From Levilactobacillus suantsaiihabitans (GTDB lineage Bacteria > Bacillota > Bacilli > Lactobacillales > Lactobacillaceae), in assembly GCF_004745505.1 (NCBI RefSeq), contig NZ_RKLX01000004.1, positions 62,001-126,000 of the forward strand: 64,000 bases of DNA, written 5' to 3'. The notes below the pieces were generated by a model. The model saw nothing but the letters and a program-made list of their open reading frames with translations. It made no database searches and was not told the DNA's origin. Below are positions 18,125 through 28,316 of this stretch, piece by piece (position 1 is the stretch's first letter; every line of letters begins with the position of its first letter). The position numbers and the translations under genes are program-made.

Positions 18125-18868
18125 TTACACGTTCAACACCTTATTCAAGAATTCCCGTGTCCGCGGATTCTGCGGGTGGTCGAACACCTCACTGGGGGTC
18201 CCCGCCTCTTGGATGATGCCATCATCCATGAAGGCGACCCGGTCAGCCACGTTCTTGGCGAAGCCCATTTCGTGGGTCACGACCACCATCGTCATCCCGC
18301 CTTCGGCCAAATCCTGCATGACCTGCAAGACATCCCCGACCATTTCGGGGTCCAGTGCCGACGTGGGTTCGTCAAACAACATGATCTCGGGCTCCATGGC
18401 CAGCGCTCGGGCAATGGCGACCCGTTGCTGTTGCCCACCGGATAAGGAATGCGGCATTGCGTCGGCTTTGTCCGCCAACCCCACCTGCGCCAGCAACTTC
18501 TCGGCCCGCACTTTCGCGTCCGCCTTGCTCAAGCCCTTCAGTTGCACGGGACCCAGCGTGACGTTTTGCAAGACCGATAAGTGGGGAAACAGATTGAAAT
18601 GTTGAAAGACCATGCCAATGTTCTCCCGAATCTGGTTCAAATCGACCTTGGGGTCACCAACCCGTTGGCCTTCCACCAGGACCGTGCCACTCGTGACCTT
18701 TTCCAGCCCGTTCAAGCAGCGTAAAAAGGTACTCTTCCCGGAACCCGATGGTCCAATCAAACACAGCACTTCTTGGGATTGCACGCTGAGATCAATGCCC
18801 TTCAAAACCTCGTTGTCACCAAACGCCTTGTGCAGGTCCGTTACTTGAATCTTTGGTGTTGTTGTCAT
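18125..18868 (-). CDS. Polar amino-acid ABC transporter ATP-binding protein (GlnQ-like)
   Basis: The 247-residue ATPase has Walker A GPSGSGKS (39-46), Q-loop [14 protein letters not shown] (88-101), signature LSGGQ (142-146), Walker B LFDEP (164-168) and the switch histidine in VVTHEMGFA. The FNLFPH Q-loop and length mark the polar amino-acid uptake (GlnQ/ArtM/HisP) class. The start at 18868 has GGAGG 9 nt upstream; the longer frame lacks such a site. No permease or binding-protein gene is adjacent, which is unusual for this class. Its partners must lie elsewhere. Confidence 0.9.
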   Translation of the reverse strand: MTTTPKIQVTDLHKAFGDNEVLKGIDLSVQSQEVLCLIGPSGSGKSTFLRCLNGLEKVTSGTVLVEGQRVGDPKVDLNQIRENIGMVFQHFNLFPHLSVLQNVTLGPVQLKGLSKADAKVRAEKLLAQVGLADKADAMPHSLSGGQQQRVAIARALAMEPEIMLFDEPTSALDPEMVGDVLQVMQDLAEGGMTMVVVTHEMGFAKNVADRVAFMDDGIIQEAGTPSEVFDHPQNPRTREFLNKVLNV

Positions 18869-18907
18869 CCTAATTAACCTCCCAAAATACCAATTCCTAT
18901 TTTTATG

Positions 18908-18951
18908 TAAAAAGAGGGTAGCCGAACTAACCAAGTTCAACTATCCCCTCC
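18908..18951 (-). terminator. Rho-independent terminator of the secG-rnr-smpB cluster
   Basis: Read on the minus strand directly after smpB, GAGGGGATAG pairs with CTACCCTC and GAAC with GTTC, followed by five T's. Confidence 0.82.
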
Positions 18952-18959
18952 GTTTTTGA

Positions 18960-19433
18960 CTAGTAACGCTTCATGACCCGCGCAATTTGACGGTCTTGTT
19001 CCCGTCGTTTAATGGTCTCACGCTTGTCGTATTCTCGTTTCCCGTGGGCGACGCCAATCAACACTTTGGCAAACCCGTGCTTCAGGTACATCCGCAACGG
19101 AATCAGGGTGACCCCTTTGTCCATCGTAGCTTGTCCCAAACGCCGGATTTCCTTCTTGTGCAACAATAGCTTCCGGTTACGCAACGGATCGTGATTGAAC
19201 CGATTGCCCTGCACATACTCACTGATGTGCACGTTCATCAACCAGGCCTCGTTGTTGCGCACTTGGGCGAAGCCGTCTTGCAGATTAACGCGCCGGGCGC
19301 GCAGTGACTTGATCTCGGTCCCGGTCAAGACGATCCCCGCCTCGATCGTATCCGTGACCGCATAGTCGTGTCGCGCCTTGCGGTTTTGAGCTAAAACGTT
19401 ATCTGGTGTTTTCTTGGTCTTTTTCTTCGCCAA
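18960..19433 (-). CDS. smpB: SsrA-binding protein SmpB
   Basis: SmpB binds tmRNA and brings it to stalled ribosomes for trans-translation. The 157-residue protein shows the OB-fold hallmarks: NRKARHDY near the N-terminus, [24 protein letters not shown] and HKKEIRRL, and the basic C-terminal tail ending [16 protein letters not shown] that enters the ribosomal decoding region. It follows rnr by 15 bp in the common rnr-smpB arrangement, linking tagged-message decay with ribosome rescue. No ssrA gene was recognised in this window. Confidence 0.97.
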   Translation of the reverse strand: MAKKKTKKTPDNVLAQNRKARHDYAVTDTIEAGIVLTGTEIKSLRARRVNLQDGFAQVRNNEAWLMNVHISEYVQGNRFNHDPLRNRKLLLHKKEIRRLGQATMDKGVTLIPLRMYLKHGFAKVLIGVAHGKREYDKRETIKRREQDRQIARVMKRY

Positions 19434-19448
19434 GTTCAGTCACCTCGC

Positions 19449-21845
19449 TTAGTGCCGATCACCTTGTGAATTGTTGCGGTGTTGGCCGCCACCGTGGTTG
19501 TTGCCGCGGTGCTGGTTGTTGCCGCGTGAATTCGTTGATCGTTGATTCCCGTTGCGGTGGTTGCCACCGTTCCGGTTACCCCCACCATGGTTGTTGTTCC
19601 CATGGTTATTGTTGTTCCGCCCGTGGAAATTACCGCCACGTGACCGGTGTTCGCGGTGTGGCAATAAGTCACTGGTTGGGGCACTTTCTGGATTCAATAA
19701 ATCAAAGTCGATTTCACTTTGTTCCTTGTCGACGTGAACGACCTTGACCCGAATCTCTTGACCGATCCGGTACGTCCGCCGCGTATTGCGCCCGACTAAG
19801 GCCAGGTACTTTTCGACGTATTCGTAGTAATCGTCCTTCATTCGGCTGATGTGAATCAACCCTTCGATGGTGTTTGGCAATTCGACAAACATCCCGAACT
19901 TCATGACGGAACTAACGACGGCGTCAAATTCTTCGCCGACGTGGTCAGCCATGTATTCAGCCATCTTCATGTCGTTGGTATCCCGTTCAGCGTCGATCGA
20001 GCGCCGTTCCATTTCAGACGTGTGGACCCCGATTTCTTCCAGGATCGGCGCAAATTTTTCTTTGCTAGCCTGGCCGGTACCGTGGTCTTCGTAGTAATGG
20101 ATCATCCGGTGCACCATGGTATCTGGGTACCGCCGAATTGGTGACGTAAAGTGGGTGTAGAATTCCGCACCCAACCCAAAGTGACCTAAGGATTGATCAG
20201 CGTAACGCGCCTGCTTGAGGCTCCGCAACATCATCACGGAAACCATGGCTTCTTCCGGCTTACCAGCAACTTGCTTTAAGATGCCTTGTAACATCTTTGG
20301 CCGCAAATGATTCGGATCGCCCTTAACGTTGATCCCGAAGGCCGTTAAGAATTCGAAGAAGCTGCGAACCCGGTCGCCATCTGGCGTTTCGTGGACCCGG
20401 TATAAGAATGGGACCTTGGCGCGGAAGTAGTGTTCCGCTACGGTTTCGTTGGCCGCCAACATGAAGGATTCAATCATCCGTTCTGCCACACCACGCGTCC
20501 GCAATTTCACGTCAATGGCGTGACCCTTGTCGTCGACGATGATTTCGGCTTCGCGGTCGTCAAAATCAATGGCCCCACGCCGCTTCCGGTGCTTGACCAA
20601 GATCTTGTGCAACTCGCCCATGGCTTCAAACATTGGTACGAGGGACTTGTAACGGTCCATCGTAACGGGGTCGTGGGCTTCCAAGATTTGGTTAACGGCA
20701 GTATAGGTCATCCGCGCCTTGGAACGCATGACAGATGGGTGGATCCGGTGCTTGACCACGTTCCCGGATTCATCGATTTCCATGTCACAGCTCATGCACA
20801 ACCGCAATTCGCCCTCGTTTAAGGAACAAATGCCGTTGGACAGACGCCGTGGCAACATGGGAATCACCCGGTCGGTCAAGTAGACACTGGTCCCCCGTTT
20901 GTAGGCCTCCTTGTCCAGGATGGAATCTTCCTTGACGTAGTGGGAAACGTCGGCAATGTGGACCCCTAAGTGGTAGTTGCCATTCGGTAATTTCCACACC
21001 GTAACGGCGTCATCCAAGTCTTTAGATGACTCGCCATCAATGGTGACCAGGTCTTGGTCAGTGATGTCTTCACGACCGGCCATTTCTTCTGGCAAGACGT
21101 GATCCGGAATCTCATCGGCGGCCTGCATGACCTCTTCAGGGAATTCGGATGGGATGTTGTGTTGGTACACGATTTGTAAAATATCGATTCCGGGGTCATC
21201 CACACTCCCGATGACCTGCTTGGCGATCCCCACCATGGCGTCGGGATGTTCAGCGCTCGGGTATTCGGTGATTTCTGCGGTCACCACTTCACCCGGTGTG
21301 GGGTTCAACCCAACGGCAGTCACGTAGAACTTGTACTTCATGACCTTCTTGTCAGTCAAGCGTACTTGGCCTAGGTAGCCGTTGTCATCATCAGTCTTGA
21401 AAAATTCACCGACGACTTGTTCGTAGTGGTGTTCCACAATTTCGGTGACCTTACCTTCAGGCCCCTTGCCACTGCGCGGATCACCCGCCCGAATGATTTC
21501 AATCTTAACGGTATCGCCATTCAATGCCCGCAACGTGTTGTCGGGTGCAATATAAGCGTCCGGTTCGATCTTGTTTTCGTCATATGCCACGAAACCAAAG
21601 CCCTTGTCATTGCCGTGGAAAATCCCGGTCAAGACCCGTTGGCTAGGGTCCAATTGGAAATGCCCGTGGTCGGTCACTTGGACCAGCCCGTCACGTTCCA
21701 ACTGCGCTAACTCCTGCACGATCAGCTTGAAAGCCGCTGAACCGTGGTAATGGAGTGCGTCAGAAATGTCTTCTACTGTGTAGCTTTGTTCCGAATGCGC
21801 CCGGAAGAAAGCTGTTAAGTCTGTTTTCAATGTATTATCTTGCAC
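19449..21845 (-). CDS. rnr: Ribonuclease R with a long Gly/Asn/His/Arg-rich tail
   Basis: RNase R is a processive 3'-5' exoribonuclease that degrades structured RNA. The 798-residue protein has an N-terminal winged helix, two cold-shock-type domains, the RNB catalytic domain (TIDGESSKDLDDA, with the metal-binding aspartates, about 268-280), and an S1 domain ending near residue 715. Residues about 730-798 are a low-complexity tail with about nine GNNxHG-like units rich in Gly, Asn, His and Arg. This replaces the Lys-rich tail usual for the family. GTG start with GAGGA upstream. smpB follows directly. Confidence 0.95.
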   Translation of the reverse strand: MQDNTLKTDLTAFFRAHSEQSYTVEDISDALHYHGSAAFKLIVQELAQLERDGLVQVTDHGHFQLDPSQRVLTGIFHGNDKGFGFVAYDENKIEPDAYIAPDNTLRALNGDTVKIEIIRAGDPRSGKGPEGKVTEIVEHHYEQVVGEFFKTDDDNGYLGQVRLTDKKVMKYKFYVTAVGLNPTPGEVVTAEITEYPSAEHPDAMVGIAKQVIGSVDDPGIDILQIVYQHNIPSEFPEEVMQAADEIPDHVLPEEMAGREDITDQDLVTIDGESSKDLDDAVTVWKLPNGNYHLGVHIADVSHYVKEDSILDKEAYKRGTSVYLTDRVIPMLPRRLSNGICSLNEGELRLCMSCDMEIDESGNVVKHRIHPSVMRSKARMTYTAVNQILEAHDPVTMDRYKSLVPMFEAMGELHKILVKHRKRRGAIDFDDREAEIIVDDKGHAIDVKLRTRGVAERMIESFMLAANETVAEHYFRAKVPFLYRVHETPDGDRVRSFFEFLTAFGINVKGDPNHLRPKMLQGILKQVAGKPEEAMVSVMMLRSLKQARYADQSLGHFGLGAEFYTHFTSPIRRYPDTMVHRMIHYYEDHGTGQASKEKFAPILEEIGVHTSEMERRSIDAERDTNDMKMAEYMADHVGEEFDAVVSSVMKFGMFVELPNTIEGLIHISRMKDDYYEYVEKYLALVGRNTRRTYRIGQEIRVKVVHVDKEQSEIDFDLLNPESAPTSDLLPHREHRSRGGNFHGRNNNNHGNNNHGGGNRNGGNHRNGNQRSTNSRGNNQHRGNNHGGGQHRNNSQGDRH

Positions 21846-21862
21846 TATCGATTCCTCGTTAT

Positions 21863-22606
21863 TTAAAAGATTGTTTGGAGATAAGCTAAAATGTCCGTTT
21901 CTAAGTCGTGGTGCGCCGAATTGACCGTCAAGACGTGCCCGGCACCGGCGTACTCATGAAAATCTGTTTGATTGGCCGGATAGGCGTCCGCTAACCACTG
22001 ACCCGAACGGGGGTCGATCATGCGATCTTGGTCCCCTTGGGCAATGAAGACGCGTTGCTTGATCCGGTCTAAATGGGTCGCTGTCGTGTCCGTAAACGCT
22101 TGGATCGCCGTCAGTTGGGCATCCAAGTGGTCCTTTAACCAGGCCACCCGTTGCGCTTGGTCAGCGCCAGTAATGTTTTGCTCCCGGTAAGTTGCCTGCG
22201 CCATTTGAATGAACGACGCCGGTACGTTGGTCTGTCCCCGGAAGATGACGGGGGAGGCAATCGTCCCACCACCCAACAACTCTGGGTATTCCTGCAGGGC
22301 CCGGGTCGCAAAGAGCCCGCCGAGCGACAAACCAAAGATGGCGATCCGCTGATAGCCACTTTGCCGCAACTTGGCAATGGCGGCTTGCGTATCCTGCCAC
22401 CACTGCTTGGGCGACCCTAACCGCAAAATGTCGGCGGGGTCCCCGGTCGCGTGGCCGGTAAAGATGGGCGCCAGCACGGTGTAATTTTCGCTCTGTAAGC
22501 GCCGCGCCAGGATGCGCATGTCATTGGAACTTCCGGAATAAGCGTGCAGTAAGATCACTGCGTTAGGCCCCTCTTCAAAGAAGAGCGGGGCTGGTTTTCG
22601 AATCAT
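21863..22606 (-). CDS. Alpha/beta hydrolase, Est30-type carboxylesterase
   Basis: The 247-residue serine hydrolase has a full catalytic triad: S94 in GLSLGG, an aspartate at about 198 in QGDQDRMID and H224 in GAGHVLT. The HAYSGSSND segment near residue 21 gives the oxyanion hole. Length, motif spacing and position between secG and rnr match the Est30/carboxylesterase family that commonly sits here in lactobacilli. The natural substrate is unknown; a monoacylglycerol or short-chain ester is likely from the family. The stop is 18 bp from the rnr start. Confidence 0.9.
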   Translation of the reverse strand: MIRKPAPLFFEEGPNAVILLHAYSGSSNDMRILARRLQSENYTVLAPIFTGHATGDPADILRLGSPKQWWQDTQAAIAKLRQSGYQRIAIFGLSLGGLFATRALQEYPELLGGGTIASPVIFRGQTNVPASFIQMAQATYREQNITGADQAQRVAWLKDHLDAQLTAIQAFTDTTATHLDRIKQRVFIAQGDQDRMIDPRSGQWLADAYPANQTDFHEYAGAGHVLTVNSAHHDLETDILAYLQTIF

Positions 22607-22644
22607 GTAAAACCACCACTTTCCGCAATATTAACATTATTCTG

Positions 22645-22679
22645 TAAAAAAGCCCCCTGTACCGAAAAACAGGAGGGCC
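22645..22679 (-). terminator. Terminator between secG and the esterase gene
   Basis: On the minus strand GCCCTCCTGT pairs with ACAGGGGGC, followed by six T's. It begins 12 bp after the secG stop, so downstream esterase-rnr-smpB expression depends on read-through or a separate promoter in 22607-22644. Confidence 0.85.
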
Positions 22680-22690
22680 TACATTTTACT

Positions 22691-22927
22691 CTAGTGTGAA
22701 GATAGATAAACTAAAGCCATTGCCAGCCCAAAGAACAGGGCGCCTAAAACAACTGTGACCTTTTGCATGAAAGCTTCAAACCCACGGGGCTTGGCCTTAG
22801 CAAATAAATCATCCGCACCACCAGATAAAGCGGATAATGCGTCGTTCGTTTTGGCTGGTTGCATCATGACTGCGATGATGATCAACACAGCGACAATTAA
22901 GATACAGGTCATTAAAAAGTTATACAC
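22691..22927 (-). CDS. secG: Preprotein translocase subunit SecG
   Basis: This small membrane protein stimulates SecYE-dependent protein export. The 78-residue product has two transmembrane helices (about 3-20 and 55-75) separated by a loop with SGGADDLFAKAKPRGFEA, which matches the family's GGADxLFG-type loop. The start is GTG with AGGAGG 7 nt upstream. A terminator follows at once. Confidence 0.93.
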   Translation of the reverse strand: MYNFLMTCILIVAVLIIIAVMMQPAKTNDALSALSGGADDLFAKAKPRGFEAFMQKVTVVLGALFFGLAMALVYLSSH

Positions 22928-22949
22928 GAATTTGCCTCCTACCTATCGA

Positions 22950-22971
22950 ATAGGTCTAATAGGTCTAACTA
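22950..22971. repeat. Short tandem repeat in the secG leader
   Basis: On the minus strand the motif AGACCTATT occurs twice in tandem between a TATAGT -10-like hexamer and the secG ribosome binding site. It may be part of the promoter or leader. The function is not readable. Confidence 0.35.
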
Positions 22972-23022
22972 TACCTTACCAATTTATCATAGTCGGCCAC
23001 TTTTTACCAGCCCCCCGCTCAC

Positions 23023-24579
23023 CTAATCGGGCAATTGCCCCGAAGAATCGTTTAAGTGGGTAAGCTGTTGGCGGACGTAAGCACGATTATTTTGGTAGGT
23101 AAAAATCACCAACATGTCGCCGGCACGCAAGATGGTGTCGCCATGAGGAATCACGGCGCGCTCACCGCGGCGAACGCTCACCAGTAATGACCCGGTTGGC
23201 CACACAATGTCGCGCACCTGCTTGCCGACCAGGTCGGTGCCCTCGTTGACCGCAAATTCGATTCGGTCGGTCGGCCCCACGTCCTTGGCTTGGGCGGGCT
23301 TGACCATCTGTTCCAGCATGGCTTCATAGATTGGCGCACCGCCCAGCACGTCGACCGTGATGTAGGCTACGATGGCAACGACAGCCAGCGGCATCAGGTG
23401 ATGCAAGGTCCCGACCATTTCCGTAATCAACAGGATCGCGGTAAATGGCGCCTTGGAAATCCCCGCAAAGTAGCCGGCCATGGCGTAGATGATCAGGTTC
23501 GCCACGTAAATTTGTGGCAACCAGCCCACGGCCACGAAGAGTCGTGCCCCAATGGCGCCCAGTAAGGCTCCCAACGCCAGGATCGGCAAGAAGATGCCCC
23601 CGGGAAGCCCGGAGCTATAGCTGATGGTCGAAAAGCAGAACCGTAAGATAAAGTAGCCAATCAACGGCAACAGCAGCGGTGTATGCTTGGCAAACAGCAC
23701 GATCATGCCGTTCCCACCGCCCAAGGCGACGGGCCACAACAGGCCAATCGGGATGACCAACAGAAATGGGATGATGCCGTCCAGGTGTTTTGGCAACCAA
23801 GTAATTTTAGCGTACCAGCTGGCCCCGTTCAAGGTCGCCCATTGATAGACGTACCCCAGTAAACCTAGTCCGATACCTAGCAGCAATAACAACCCATAGT
23901 AGTGCAATGGCAGCGCGCTTTGATAAGTAATGTGCAGCACTGGGGTCAGGCCAAAGACTTCGTTAGAGACGAAATTAGCCACCACAGCGCTGGTCAATGA
24001 CGTCAGCCAAACCAACGTCGAGAAATTATGATAAACCTCTTCTAGGATGAAAAGGGTCGAAGCGATGGGCGCGTTGAAGGCCGCTGACAGCCCGGCAGCC
24101 GCCCCACCGGCAATCAGTAAGCGGCGTTGGCTTCCCTTGAACCGGAAGCCTTCAGCGACCCCTTGAGCGACAGTCCCGCCCAATTGAATCGACGGTCCTT
24201 CCCGGCCTAAGAACAGCCCGGCGCCAATGCCCAGGATACCACTGACAAACTTCTTCCACAGGACTGGCCACCAGGCGTAATCCAGTTCACCAGCCAGCTG
24301 GCCTTCGACTTGGGGAATCCCCGAGCCCTTGATCATCGGTGTTTGCTTGGTCCAATGCCCAATTAAGACCGCGATGGCCACCAGCAACAAGGCCCAGGGA
24401 ATCAGCCACAGTGGATTTTGGCCAAACCAGCCGTATAGGCTTTGCATCAATTTGAGTAAATGTTCGATAGCTAACCGAAACGTGCTCACGACGGCCCCGG
24501 CCAATAACCCCACGATACTTCCAAAGAAGATGGCGCTGAGTCGGGTAAAATCATGTTGGGTCCGTTGCTTTCGTTTCAT
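23023..24579 (-). CDS. ClC-family chloride channel/exchanger with C-terminal TrkA-C domain
   Basis: The 518-residue membrane protein carries the ClC selectivity motifs GSGIPQ (85-90) and GREGPS (125-130). The latter holds the gating glutamate E127, which suggests a Cl-/H+ exchanger rather than a pure channel. About ten further helices follow to residue 420. The last 80 residues (about 435-515) form a soluble TrkA-C/RCK-C-type domain (VNEGTDLVGKQVRDI...VRRGERAVIPHGDTIL), which in relatives can bind nucleotides such as c-di-AMP. The gene is a single unit with no close operon partner. Confidence 0.93.
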   Translation of the reverse strand: MKRKQRTQHDFTRLSAIFFGSIVGLLAGAVVSTFRLAIEHLLKLMQSLYGWFGQNPLWLIPWALLLVAIAVLIGHWTKQTPMIKGSGIPQVEGQLAGELDYAWWPVLWKKFVSGILGIGAGLFLGREGPSIQLGGTVAQGVAEGFRFKGSQRRLLIAGGAAAGLSAAFNAPIASTLFILEEVYHNFSTLVWLTSLTSAVVANFVSNEVFGLTPVLHITYQSALPLHYYGLLLLLGIGLGLLGYVYQWATLNGASWYAKITWLPKHLDGIIPFLLVIPIGLLWPVALGGGNGMIVLFAKHTPLLLPLIGYFILRFCFSTISYSSGLPGGIFLPILALGALLGAIGARLFVAVGWLPQIYVANLIIYAMAGYFAGISKAPFTAILLITEMVGTLHHLMPLAVVAIVAYITVDVLGGAPIYEAMLEQMVKPAQAKDVGPTDRIEFAVNEGTDLVGKQVRDIVWPTGSLLVSVRRGERAVIPHGDTILRAGDMLVIFTYQNNRAYVRQQLTHLNDSSGQLPD

Positions 24580-24640
24580 TAGGCGATTCCTCCACAGTTT
24601 TTAAAGTCTAAATACCAGTGTAGCACAGTTTGGCACAGAC

Positions 24641-25873
24641 CTACTGATGAATTCGCCGGTTACGCCAAATTCCGGTAAAACTGAGGAGCAGACTGCCGAT
24701 AACAACGGCCGGCCAGTTGGAACGATCGTTGGTTTGGGGCAGACGCTTAGCAGCTGACGACGCCTTTGCTGGCGACTTGGTCGGAGCCGATGCCGCTGAG
24801 GGCTGATTAGCCGCATGGGCCGCCTGGTGATGATAGTCAGTCGCTGGGCTGGTATGCGGGTGAGCGGTCGCCTGAGACGGTGTAGTGGCCGTGTCGGCTG
24901 CGGTATCCGGCGCCGCCTCCCACAAGTCTACCGCCGAATGATGTGCCCATGGCCGTGGTTTGGTAACGGCTGGCAGGTTGGTGGTCAGCGACTGGTGCGT
25001 TGGGTTGCTTGGACTCGCTGACGGTGCCGGGTGTGAAATGACCGGTTGAGTGGGTAGCGTTGGCGTTGCCGGTTGAGGTGTTGGTGCAGTTGGCAATGGC
25101 GGCTTGCTTGGTTGTGGCTGATGTGTTGGTGCAGTTGGTAGCGCCGGCTTGCTTGGTTGTGGCTTTGGTGGATTCGGCGCTGGTTGTGGATTAGGAACTG
25201 CTGGTGTTGGATCTGTCGGCTGTGGTCGGTCGCCGCCAGGCGCTGGTTGTGGCTTGGTACTTGGTGCAGGAGTTGGCTTACCCGGTTGTGGTTGAGGCAA
25301 GTCTGGCTTCGATGGTAGTGCAGGATGACTCGGCTTCTGCACACTTGAATTTACCTCAGGCACAGGTTTGACTACGATTTGGCGACGTTCCTTAGGCATT
25401 AACACAATCTGATTCTGTTGTTTGGAGTCAACTAATTCGTATCCTTTTGGAGGTGTTAGGTCAGCAACACCACCCAAAGTCAATTTTCCACCTGCTTGTC
25501 TTGTACTAACTAAAACGCCCTCTAAATTTACAAAATGTAAATCAATAGTTGCCAATACACTTCTTCCGTCATAACTTACTTTCACTCCCACTGGTTTCTT
25601 AGCCGGATAATTTTGTCCATTGAATTTAAACGCAGAAAGTTCAGTTAATGCCAAAATCGGATCCCCTGGTCTAACTGATTGTTGTCTTCTAAACCAGTTA
25701 GTCTCTCTATATGATCCATCTTCATCAATTCCACGAATGACGTGTTGTACGCTAACATTAGTGGATGGTTGCGGGATATCATCTCCAGAGGCCAAAGCCG
25801 AAACCGACCCCATCCCCAAAGAAACGCCCGTCATCACCAATACAACTATGCGCATGTGCTTCAAAATTTTCAT
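24641..25873 (-). CDS. Sortase-anchored surface protein with LPQTN signal and Pro/Ala-rich stalk
   Basis: This 410-residue secreted, wall-anchored protein has a signal peptide (hydrophobic 8-25, cleavage near ALA), a folded N-terminal domain of about 160 residues, a long proline-rich stalk of repeated PQP/SKPxLPTAPT units (about 185-300), an Ala/Thr/His-rich linker, and at residue 378 the sorting signal LPQTN, a hydrophobic helix and a basic WRNRR tail. LPQT-type signals are usual for lactobacilli. GAGGGGG stands 8 nt before the ATG at 25873. The N-terminal domain is not recognised. The role is likely adhesion or a wall-spanning display. Confidence 0.83.
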   Translation of the reverse strand: MKILKHMRIVVLVMTGVSLGMGSVSALASGDDIPQPSTNVSVQHVIRGIDEDGSYRETNWFRRQQSVRPGDPILALTELSAFKFNGQNYPAKKPVGVKVSYDGRSVLATIDLHFVNLEGVLVSTRQAGGKLTLGGVADLTPPKGYELVDSKQQNQIVLMPKERRQIVVKPVPEVNSSVQKPSHPALPSKPDLPQPQPGKPTPAPSTKPQPAPGGDRPQPTDPTPAVPNPQPAPNPPKPQPSKPALPTAPTHQPQPSKPPLPTAPTPQPATPTLPTQPVISHPAPSASPSNPTHQSLTTNLPAVTKPRPWAHHSAVDLWEAAPDTAADTATTPSQATAHPHTSPATDYHHQAAHAANQPSAASAPTKSPAKASSAAKRLPQTNDRSNWPAVVIGSLLLSFTGIWRNRRIHQ

Positions 25874-25934
25874 GGTCCATTCCCCCTCGTTTTCAATCAA
25901 CTCCGTAGAAAATGGCCGAAAATTTTATTTTTCC

Positions 25935-25972
25935 GAAAAAAAGAAGCAAGCCCATCACTGGACCTGCTTCTC
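25935..25972 (-). terminator. Rho-independent terminator of the glycolytic operon (after eno)
   Basis: On the minus strand GAAGCAGG pairs with CTTGCTTC, followed by seven T's. It lies 15 bp after the eno stop. Confidence 0.88.
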
Positions 25973-25987
25973 AGTATTCACATTTAA

Positions 25988-27367
<1,380 letters not shown>

Positions 27368-27414
27368 TCATTCTATAAGTTTACCATTGAACTTTCAATT
27401 ATATTTTGCCCGAA

Positions 27415-28173
27415 TTACAAATTTTGATAGTTCGCCAGCTTAATGAAAGAGTTTTCATCTAAACTGGACCCGCCAGCGAGGACGCCGTCAACATTATCCT
27501 TGGCCATCAGGCCGACAATGTTGTCAGGTTTCACGCTGCCACCATACAAAATTCGCACGCCGTTAGCTAATTCATCCGAATAGATGTCAGCCAACGTCTG
27601 GCGGATCAGGTAACACCCTTCTTCGGCTTGGTCCGTCGAAGCAGAGGTCCCACTGCCAATCGCCCAGCTTGGTTCATAAGCAATGACGACCTTGGCAGCG
27701 TCAGCAGAACTGACACCCTTGAGGGCCGCTGTAACTTGGTTGACGACCCAGTGAATCTTCTCACCAGACTCGCGCCGCCCCATGGTTTCGTCACAACAAA
27801 CGATGGGCGTCATGCCATTGCGAAAAGCCGCTTGGACTTTCCGGTTAATGACATCGTCGGTCTCGTTGAAGTAACGGCGCCGTTCGGAGTGGCCCACGAT
27901 GGTGTAAGGGATCCCCATCGCGTGTAGGGCCTTGGGGCTGGTTTCTCCCGTATAGGCACCCTCGTCTTCGTAGTAACAAGCCTCAGCACCAATCCGCAGA
28001 ATATTTTCCCGGTTGGCATCTAACATGGTCTGTAAAAATAACGCTGGTGCGGCAATCGCCGTTTCCACGACGTCCGCAGCCGGTAATTTCCCCTGCACAG
28101 CTTCCACGAAACTGCGCGCTTCCGTTACCGTTTTGTTCATTTTCCAGTTCCCAGCAATGAGTGGTATCCGCAA
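27415..28173 (-). CDS. tpiA: Triosephosphate isomerase
   Basis: The enzyme interconverts dihydroxyacetone phosphate and glyceraldehyde-3-phosphate. The 252-residue TIM barrel has the catalytic K11 in GNWKMN, H95 in VGHSERR and E167 in AYEPSWAIG, and the phosphate loop GGSVKPDN. The start is TTG with an AGGGTGG-type ribosome binding site. Codon use appears less biased than in pgk, gap and eno next to it. It follows the terminator of pgk, so its transcription may be by read-through. Confidence 0.97.
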   Translation of the reverse strand: MRIPLIAGNWKMNKTVTEARSFVEAVQGKLPAADVVETAIAAPALFLQTMLDANRENILRIGAEACYYEDEGAYTGETSPKALHAMGIPYTIVGHSERRRYFNETDDVINRKVQAAFRNGMTPIVCCDETMGRRESGEKIHWVVNQVTAALKGVSSADAAKVVIAYEPSWAIGSGTSASTDQAEEGCYLIRQTLADIYSDELANGVRILYGGSVKPDNIVGLMAKDNVDGVLAGGSSLDENSFIKLANYQNL

Positions 28174-28275
28174 CCTAATCCACCCTTTCTAAAAATAAAT
28201 TGACTACGTTCATCATCTTACCGAATTCCCGCTAGATAAGCCAGCGAAAACCCTTACCGATCGATAAACTTGACC

Positions 28276-28309
28276 ATAAAAAGCTGTGATGACAACCACC
28301 ACAGCCCTT
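28276..28309 (-). terminator. Terminator between pgk and tpiA
   Basis: On the minus strand GGCTGTG pairs with CACAGCT and five T's follow. The stem stands directly after the pgk stop inside the glycolytic cluster. Confidence 0.82.
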
Positions 28310-28316
28310 TACAAAT

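Noticed and set aside
22928-23022. T-box or other riboswitch before secG, suggested by the tandem AGACCTATT
   Set aside because: The leader is too short and lacks the conserved T-box bulge and terminator/antiterminator pair.
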